Source: Planctomycetota bacterium
GTDB taxonomy: Bacteria; Planctomycetota; UBA1135
DNA length: 9,699 nt
Direction of reading: 5' to 3'
NCBI GenBank assembly: GCA_003501525.1
Contig: DNPI01000113.1
Coordinates: 1,557 to 11,255, forward strand
Below are positions 1 to 4,842 of this stretch, piece by piece. Position 1 is the first letter of the stretch. Every line of letters begins with the position of its first letter. Under the pieces are notes generated by a model, which did no database searches, was not told where the DNA came from, and saw only the letters and a list, made by a program, of their open reading frames with translations. The position numbers and the translations under genes were made by a program.

Positions 1-192
1 CATCATTTCCGGAAAGCCTGTGTAGTCGGCAACTTCGACAACCGTGATGCCCGCCTCCTCAAGGGCCGCCATCGTCCCGCCCGTAGAAAGTATTTCCGCC
101 CCCTGCTCGGCAAGGGCGCGCGCCAATTCAACTACCCCGTCTTTGTAAAAGACGCTCAAAAGTGCCCGGCGAATCGGAGTGCGTTCTGTCAT
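1..192 (-). CDS. purH: Bifunctional AICAR formyltransferase/IMP cyclohydrolase, N-terminal part (cut by window edge)
   Basis: PurH carries out the last two steps of IMP synthesis. Only the first 64 codons are in the window; the gene continues past base 1. The visible protein starts [20 protein letters not shown] and ends with DYTGFPEMM. It matches the start of the MGS-like cyclohydrolase domain, with the STGGT motif at residues 37-41 and the TGFPEMM stretch that precedes the conserved GRVKTLHP in the family. The common SVSDKTG motif reads SVFYKDG here, a variant I believe also occurs in some other bacterial PurH proteins. The ATG (192-190) follows the prfB stop (196-194) with one base between and no clear ribosome binding site, so its translation is probably coupled to prfB. 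Identification is secure for the visible part; nothing can be said about the transformylase half. Confidence 0.93.
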   Translation of the reverse strand, partial: MTERTPIRRALLSVFYKDGVVELARALAEQGAEILSTGGTMAALEEAGITVVEVADYTGFPEMM

Positions 193-193
193 T

Positions 194-1292
194 TCAGTTG
201 GCACTTCGAGAGCGCAAGTATTCTTCGATAAATTCATCTATTTTTCCGTCTAAAACAGCGGTGGTGTTTCCTATTTCAAATTTTGTCCGGTGATCTTTGA
301 CCATCTGATAGGGGTGGAGGACATAGGAGCGTATCTGTGACCCCCAAGCTATTTCCCCTTTTTGGCCATAAACTTTTTTGAGCTCTTCATCCCGTTCCCG
401 CTCACGAATCTCAAAAAGTTTTGCGGTCAGCATTCTCTGAGCGGTTGCCCGGTTTTTGTGTTGGCTTCTTTCGTTTTGACACTGAACAACTATCCCGGTT
501 GGGATGTGCGTCATCCGAACGGCGGAGTCTGTTTTGTTCACATGCTGCCCCCCTGCGCCGGCCGCTCGGTAGGTATCGACCCTTACATCGTTCATGTCCA
601 CTTCAATGGGAGCATCTGCCTCAAATTCGGGGAGGGCCTCTACCGCAGCAAAAGAAGTATGGCGACGGTTTTGGGCATCATAGGGTGAAATTCTTACAAG
701 GCGATGGACGCCCCTCTCAGCCTTGAGGTACCCATAGGCATAAGGCCCCCTAAGCAGCCAGGTCGCATGCCTAACCCCCCCTTCTTCTGCCTCAGTTGCT
801 TCTACCGGAGTTGCCTCAAAGCCCTTAGCCTCCGCCCAGCGCAAATACATTCTTACTAGCATTTCGGCAAAATCTGCGGCATCCGCGCCACCAGCTCCGG
901 CCTGAATGGTTAGATAAGCGCTCCTGTGATCGTTCTCGCCCCCAAGCATGACTTGAAACTCAAGCCGAGCCAATCGCTCCTCACTAAAAGAAAGAGCGCC
1001 CTCTATTTCTGGATTAAGGGACCCGTCTTCGTCTTCCGCGCCGAGCTCAATTAAAGCCTCTGCGTCACCAAGAGATCTGGCGGCCTCCTCAACGGGTTCA
1101 ACGACAGCCTTCACAGCCTTCAGGCTTGCAATAACACTCCGCGCGCGCTCTTGGTCATCCCAAAAATTTTCCCCGCCCATTTCCCGCTCCAACAAATCAC
1201 GTTTTTCGGCTTTTGCCGGGAAGTCAAAGCCGGCCCCGGATTTGCTCGAGACGACGTTCCATTTCCGCTAGGCGGTCTTGGAAGGCCTTCAA
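194..1292 (-). CDS. prfB: Peptide chain release factor 2, expressed through programmed +1 frameshift
   Basis: RF2 releases the finished peptide at UGA and UAA codons. The gene is split between two frames. A 22-codon first part starts at TTG 1292-1290 ([20 protein letters not shown]..) and ends at an in-frame TGA (1226-1224). The rest, from GAC at 1225, continues in the +1 frame as [20 protein letters not shown].. to the TAA/TGA-type stop at 196-194. The joined product is 365 residues, the same length as E. coli RF2. The GGQ catalytic motif lies at about residues 247-249 ([11 protein letters not shown]). The codon-recognition tripeptide, normally SPF, is SPY here (about 202-204). The TTG start is supported by GGAGG at 1306-1302, nine bases upstream, by homology of the short segment to RF2 N-termini, and by TTGA overlap with the upstream hydrolase stop. 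A start at 1195 would lose the first 32 residues and is unlikely. Frameshifting probably makes RF2 level self-regulating, as in other bacteria. Confidence 0.96.
1223..1238 (-). promoter_or_regulatory. prfB: prfB programmed +1 frameshift site
   Basis: Read on the minus strand the site is CGGGGCCGGCTTTGAC. CTT (1229-1227) is followed by an in-frame TGA (1226-1224) and then C (1223). This is the slippery stop context known from prfB in many bacteria. The run GGGG (1237-1234) sits where the internal Shine-Dalgarno-like stimulator AGGGGG lies in E. coli, with a similar gap to CTT. Slippage from CTT to TTT lets GAC be read next and opens the long RF2 frame. When RF2 is scarce, the slow TGA favours slippage, so RF2 feeds back on its own synthesis; that part is established for the family, not shown here. 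Confidence 0.93.
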
Positions 1293-1900
1293 GAGTCTGC
1301 GCCTCCAGGGCCGGGAGCGGGGACAGAGTCAAGGTTCTCTATCGCATCCGCCAAGGCGTGGTAAAGAGGTGTGTTCACGGAGAGGGTTAAAGGAAGAAGC
1401 CCCTCCCGGGACTCGCGTACATATTCGCCCTCTCGTTTTTGAGAAAATGCCCCCCTTGCGGTTGTGAGATTATCGAGCCTATCCGCGCTACGGAGAATCA
1501 AAGCGTCTCTACCTTCCCACCGCAGCCCCTCAAAAGACTGCATGTTTTGCTCAAACCTTGACTCGCCCTCAGGCCGCTTTGAGAGAGTAACCGCTCTAAC
1601 TAAGTCGCCAACCCTCCCCCCAAATCTTTCGCGTACCTCTTCCAGCGTTGCCTCTGTGTCCTCAACAACATCATGGAGAAGGGCGGCGCAGGCAAGGCTT
1701 TCATCGCTCACCCCCCCAGTCTCCTTAATAAGAAGCGCTACGCGGAGTGGATGTTCAATGTAGGGGCCACCGTTTTTCCGCTGCTGGCCCTCGTGACATT
1801 TTTTGGCAAAGCGGCACGCTTCGGCCAAAGTCGGCCAATGCCCCAGAACCCGCGCCTCGAGATCGTCAACGCTGAGATGGTAAAGATCCTCCTGCGTCAT
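1289..1900 (-). CDS. Stand-alone HD-domain (p)ppGpp hydrolase (RelA/SpoT hydrolase-like)
   Basis: This 203-residue protein matches the hydrolase half of Rel/SpoT enzymes and the small alarmone hydrolases, which remove the 3'-pyrophosphate from (p)ppGpp using Mn2+. Visible motifs in order: H36 in HEGQQRKNGGPYIEHP, the HDVVEDT box at 76-82 (H76, D77, E80, D81) and SADRLDNL at 138-145 (D140, N144). These correspond to the metal-binding His, His-Asp and Asp residues and the active-site Glu-Asp of the family. There is no room for a synthetase, TGS or ACT domain, so it should be hydrolase only. The ATG (1900-1898) overlaps the rpiA stop as ATGA, with GAGGA just upstream. Its own TGA (1291-1289) overlaps the prfB TTG start. 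The C-terminal tail (about residue 190 on) is Pro/Gly-rich and its DNA supplies the GGAGG for prfB. Another nucleotide or nucleotide-analogue substrate is possible. Confidence 0.85.
   Translation of the reverse strand: MTQEDLYHLSVDDLEARVLGHWPTLAEACRFAKKCHEGQQRKNGGPYIEHPLRVALLIKETGGVSDESLACAALLHDVVEDTEATLEEVRERFGGRVGDLVRAVTLSKRPEGESRFEQNMQSFEGLRWEGRDALILRSADRLDNLTTARGAFSQKREGEYVRESREGLLPLTLSVNTPLYHALADAIENLDSVPAPGPGGADS
1302..1306 (-). promoter_or_regulatory. Ribosome binding site deciding the prfB TTG start
   Basis: GGAGG on the minus strand, nine bases before the TTG at 1292-1290, inside the last codons of the hydrolase gene. It is the strongest Shine-Dalgarno sequence near this junction and favours starting RF2 at this TTG, which also gives the family-typical short leader segment before the frameshift stop. 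Confidence 0.75.
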
Positions 1901-2652
1901 TTTTCCTCGACGACAGTCTCCCCCCCTTCGAGGCCCTCAACCACAACGTCGCAAAGGTCTAGAAAAATTCCATTTTCCGCCACGCCAGGAAGCTGGGACA
2001 AAAGGGAGTGGGCTTCCTCGGGATTTTCAATGCCCCCGTCAAACTGACAGTCAAAAATATAATTTCCGTTGTCGGTAATAAAGGCCTCTCCGTTTTCCAG
2101 CGTTCTAAGAAATGGCTGACAACCAATATCTGCTATTTGGAGCTCTGTGACCTGGTATCCAAAGGGTATAACCTCAACCGGCAACAAAAATGTTGACCCC
2201 AGCGTCTCTACCTTCTTTCCCGCACCGATAACTATTACAACCTTTTGCGCGGAGTTGGCGACTATTTTTTCCCGGAGAAGCGCCCCGCCACCACCCTTAA
2301 TTAGACGAAAGGCCGGGTCAACCTCATCAGCACCATCGACCGTTACATCAAGAACGGGGTCTTGCTCTAAAGACGAAATCGGTATTCCTAAATCCTTCGC
2401 TCTCTCGGCCGTAGCCGTGCTTGTTGGGACGCCTCTAACCTCTAGCCCTTCTTTTTGGATTCGCTCTGCAAGGGCAACCAAAAACCACTCAACCGTAGAA
2501 CCTGTTCCCAGACCAACAACCTGGCCGCTTTTAATAAACTTTACAGACTCCCGCCCCGCGGCCTCCTTTGGCGAAAGGGGAGCTGTCGATTCATTAGAAA
2601 CAAGGGGGGATGAGGGTTCCACTGGCCACCACTCTAGCCCCGCGAAACTCAA
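1897..2652 (-). CDS. rpiA: Ribose-5-phosphate isomerase A
   Basis: RpiA interconverts ribose 5-phosphate and ribulose 5-phosphate in the pentose phosphate pathway, supplying ribose for nucleotide synthesis; purH in the same cluster fits this. With the TTG start the protein has 251 residues. Visible motifs: the phosphate loop GLGTGST at 47-53, TSTAT at 77-81, DGADEVD at 106-112, KGGGGALLREK at 119-129 (K119 and the catalytic-base Glu E128), VEVIPFG at 159-165, ITDNGN at 192-197, and PGVAENGIF near the end. The N-terminus is about 20 residues longer than usual. TTG 2652-2650 has GAGGTGG upstream but lies in the loop of a perfect 8-bp inverted repeat; GTG at 2622-2620 is the other candidate start, with a weaker ribosome binding site. 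It is the first gene of the leftward cluster and diverges from feoA, so its promoter must lie in or just beyond the short gap. Confidence 0.95.
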   Translation of the reverse strand: MSFAGLEWWPVEPSSPLVSNESTAPLSPKEAAGRESVKFIKSGQVVGLGTGSTVEWFLVALAERIQKEGLEVRGVPTSTATAERAKDLGIPISSLEQDPVLDVTVDGADEVDPAFRLIKGGGGALLREKIVANSAQKVVIVIGAGKKVETLGSTFLLPVEVIPFGYQVTELQIADIGCQPFLRTLENGEAFITDNGNYIFDCQFDGGIENPEEAHSLLSQLPGVAENGIFLDLCDVVVEGLEGGETVVEEK

Positions 2653-2662
2653 ACTTCGCGGG
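2639..2662. repeat. Perfect 8-bp inverted repeat enclosing the rpiA start codon
   Basis: CCCGCGAA at 2639-2646 pairs exactly with TTCGCGGG at 2655-2662 around an 8-base loop. In rpiA mRNA the loop contains the proposed TTG start, and the GAGGTGG ribosome binding sequence lies just upstream of the stem. It could control rpiA translation, serve as an operator between the divergent genes, or indicate that rpiA really starts further downstream. The repeat is directly visible; the function is inference. Confidence 0.6.
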
Positions 2663-2670
2663 CCACCTCA

Positions 2671-2683
2671 CCCCCATCGGGGG
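2671..2683. repeat. Short inverted repeat CCCCC-ATC-GGGGG between rpiA and feoA
   Basis: A perfect 5-bp inverted repeat with a three-base loop in the 39-bp gap between the rpiA and feoA starts. The GGGGG arm sits eight bases before the feoA ATG and is also the only ribosome-binding-like sequence for that start, so folding in a transcript could hide it. It may equally be a protein-binding half-site pair or chance, given how common C and G runs are here. Confidence 0.4.
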
Positions 2684-2691
2684 CATATACA

Positions 2692-2982
2692 ATGCCGTCC
2701 TTATCGAGACTCGGTCTCAATACTGTGGCGAACAACCCTGCTTCCTTTTCCCTAGTCGACCTCCCCCCCGGTGTGGGGGCCGCCGTCGTTGAGGTTCGGG
2801 AAAAGGGGAGTTTTGGTCTACGGCTAAGGGCCTTAGGGTTTCGACCAGGCGCTTACATTGAGGTGATAAGCAAAGCGGCCCTTGGAGGACCTTGGGCAAT
2901 AAGGGTGGGCGAAAGAGTCGTTGCGTTGCGCCTAAAGGATGTGCCCGTAATTAAGGTTGCCAAACACGAGGGGCTCTCGTGA
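2692..2982 (+). CDS. feoA: FeoA-domain ferrous iron transport protein
   Basis: FeoA is a small cytoplasmic SH3-like protein thought to help FeoB import Fe2+. The 96-residue product carries the typical pattern: LVDLPPGVGAAVVEV at about 21-35, the RLRALGFRPGAYIEVI stretch at about 44-59, GGPWAIRVGERVVALRL at about 65-81, and a short basic tail. This core has the usual family length of about 75 residues, so the first 20 residues are an extension and the real start could be further in (GTG at 2725-2727 is in frame but has no ribosome binding site). ATG 2692 has GGGGG eight bases upstream. The TGA stop overlaps the feoB GTG start as GTGA, so the two genes are translationally coupled. A 7-C run lies at 2763-2769 in the DLPPG codons. 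Confidence 0.88.
   Translation: MPSLSRLGLNTVANNPASFSLVDLPPGVGAAVVEVREKGSFGLRLRALGFRPGAYIEVISKAALGGPWAIRVGERVVALRLKDVPVIKVAKHEGLS
2706..2718. repeat. Inverted repeat GAGAC-TCG-GTCTC at the 5' end of feoA
   Basis: Perfect 5-bp arms with a three-base centre; the pairing resumes after one mismatch (AT outside each arm). It lies just inside the proposed feoA coding start. If feoA begins further downstream this would be in its leader. It does not resemble the Fur or DtxR consensus. An operator role is only a possibility. Confidence 0.3.
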
Positions 2983-4832
2983 CTAATTTCCGCGTAGCTC
3001 TAGTGGGGTCTCCCAATTCAGGGAAAACAACTCTTTTCAATTCTCTAACGGGTATGAGTGCACGCGTGGGCAACTACCCCGGCGTAACCGTTGAGCGCAA
3101 AAGCGGAGATTTATTGCCCCGGAGCAGTGGGGTGGAAATTTTGGACACCCCTGGCCTCTATTCCCTCCAACCCCTCTCCGAGGACGAGCACATTGCCTGC
3201 AAGGTCTTACGAGGAGATTTTCCGGGAGAACAGCCTATAGACGGAGTGGCCTTAGTTGCCGACGCAACAGCAATCGAAAACACCCTCCCGTTACTTGCAG
3301 AAATCTTAGCCCTTGGCTTGCCCACCGTTTTGATTTTAACAATGGTCGATGAATTAAAGGCGCGGGGTGGGGCCATTGATCTTTTTCGTCTTCAGAAAGA
3401 AATAGGGGTTCCCGTGGTCGGAGTGGTCGGCACAAAAGGCCTCGGCCTAGGGGCCCTAAGGGACGCCCTTGTTGGTCTTCCTGGCACCCCCCCCGCGAGT
3501 CCCCAGAAGAACCGCGGTCTTGATTGGGAGAAATCCGTCCTCTTGAATGCTTCGAGAATTAGACCTCACCAAAGCAAATTAACGCAAGCCGTGGATTCGT
3601 TTCTTTTACACCCCTTTTGGGGTGTCCTCTTTTTCTTCGGGGTTATGGCCTTCTTTTTTCAATCCATTTTCACCTGGGCTGCGCCCGCAATGGATTACCT
3701 TGACGTGTTAATTGCCACAGCAGCCAATAGCGTCACCGCAAACCTACCCGCAGCCTGGTACTCCAGTCTTTTGGCTGATGGTGTCATTCGCGGAGTTGGT
3801 GCCGTTTTAATCTTTATCCCCCAGCTGGTCATTTTGTTTGGAATCCTTTTTTTAATGGAGGCCACGGGGTATATGGCTCGAGCGGCTTTTTTAGCCGATC
3901 GGGTTATGGGGGCGTTTGGGCTGGAGGGGCGGTCATTTGTTGCCCTTCTCTCTTCTCACGCCTGCGCTGTTCCCGGAATCTTAGCAACCAGAACCATCCC
4001 CTCAAAGCAAACTCGACTGGCAACAATTATGGCTTCGCCGTTGGCAACTTGTTCCGCTCGACTCCCTGTTTACACCTTAGTAATTGGGGCATTTATCCCA
4101 GCAACCACCATTCTCGGGCCCTTCTCCCTCCAAGGATTTACCCTTATGGGCCTGTACCTTATTGGAAGCGGAAGCGCGCTTTTGGTGGCCTCTGCCCTTA
4201 GAAAGGGGCCCCTGCAAGGATCAGCACTTTCTTTTTACCTCGAGCTCCCCCCCTATCGCGCGCCCTCTATTTGGTCCGGCATTGTCCACGTGGGGGAAAG
4301 AGTCCGCACATTCCTACGGCGGGCGGGCACAGTAATCCTTGCTGGATCTGTCGCCCTTTGGTGCCTTTTACACTTTCCCAATAAAGCCCCAAAGGATCTC
4401 GCGGGCCTCCAAAGGGAGCAATATGTTTTAGAAAACAGCTATGCCGCCGGAATGGGGAAGGCGCTAGAACCTTTAACCGCCCCCCTTGGGTTTGATTGGA
4501 AGATTAATGTCGGCATCATTGGAGCCTTTGGGGCAAGAGAGTTAATTATCTCAACAATGGGACAGGTTTATGCCCTTGAGGGCGCCACAGAAAATGCACA
4601 GAGGATTCAGCTGCGGGACACCCTTCGGGGGTCTTCTTCGAGGGTAGGAGCTCTCGATACCCCCTCAGCCATCGCGTTATTAGTCTTTTTCGCTTACGCG
4701 CTTCTCTGTCTTTCAACCCTTGCCGTAATGCGAAGGGAAACCGGTGGCTGGGGGTGGCCTGCGGCCTCCTTTTTTGGCCTACTCGGTGTCGCCTGGCTTC
4801 TGGCCGCACTTGCGCGCGCGGCCTTTTCCTAG
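2979..4832 (+). CDS. feoB: FeoB-type ferrous iron transporter, short form
   Basis: FeoB is an inner-membrane Fe2+ importer with a cytoplasmic GTPase domain. The GTG start (2979-2981) has GAGGGG five bases upstream and overlaps the feoA stop. The product has 617 residues, shorter than E. coli FeoB (773). G motifs: GSPNSGKTT at 10-18, T37 in GNYPGVTVE, DTPG at 56-59. The G4 position reads TMVD (121-124) instead of the usual NxxD, and G5 is GTKG at 151-154. Only about 45 residues separate G5 from the first membrane segment (about 211-230), so most of the roughly 100-residue helical S domain is missing. The membrane part has the gate motifs LSSHACAVPG (324-333, with C329), ASPLATCSARLPVY (352-365) and GAFGARELIISTMG (515-528). 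Several hydrophobic segments lie at about 212-232, 272-294, 364-405, 445-463, 562-585 and 592-613. Fe2+ specificity is assumed from FeoA linkage. Confidence 0.94.
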   Translation: MTNFRVALVGSPNSGKTTLFNSLTGMSARVGNYPGVTVERKSGDLLPRSSGVEILDTPGLYSLQPLSEDEHIACKVLRGDFPGEQPIDGVALVADATAIENTLPLLAEILALGLPTVLILTMVDELKARGGAIDLFRLQKEIGVPVVGVVGTKGLGLGALRDALVGLPGTPPASPQKNRGLDWEKSVLLNASRIRPHQSKLTQAVDSFLLHPFWGVLFFFGVMAFFFQSIFTWAAPAMDYLDVLIATAANSVTANLPAAWYSSLLADGVIRGVGAVLIFIPQLVILFGILFLMEATGYMARAAFLADRVMGAFGLEGRSFVALLSSHACAVPGILATRTIPSKQTRLATIMASPLATCSARLPVYTLVIGAFIPATTILGPFSLQGFTLMGLYLIGSGSALLVASALRKGPLQGSALSFYLELPPYRAPSIWSGIVHVGERVRTFLRRAGTVILAGSVALWCLLHFPNKAPKDLAGLQREQYVLENSYAAGMGKALEPLTAPLGFDWKINVGIIGAFGARELIISTMGQVYALEGATENAQRIQLRDTLRGSSSRVGALDTPSAIALLVFFAYALLCLSTLAVMRRETGGWGWPAASFFGLLGVAWLLAALARAAFS

Positions 4833-4842
4833 GGCCACCCCT

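Noticed and set aside
194..1195. RF2 as a 333-residue protein starting at TTG 1195
   Set aside because: It would lack the conserved N-terminus; the frameshift model gives the full 365 residues with a good ribosome binding site.
2684..2693. TATACAAT as a -10 element for feoA
   Set aside because: It overlaps the proposed start codon and has no -35-like sequence at a suitable distance; kept only as a thought should feoA start further downstream.
2685..2720. Minus-strand promoter for rpiA using TTGAGA and TATATG
   Set aside because: The spacer would be 25 bases, too long for a standard promoter.
2639..2720. Fur or DtxR-type iron box upstream of feoA
   Set aside because: None of the three inverted repeats resembles the known consensus sequences of these regulators.
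2147..2755. Plus-strand open frame of 202 codons across rpiA and the rpiA/feoA gap
   Set aside because: Antisense to rpiA, out of frame with feoA, Ser/Thr/Pro-rich composition typical of shadow frames.
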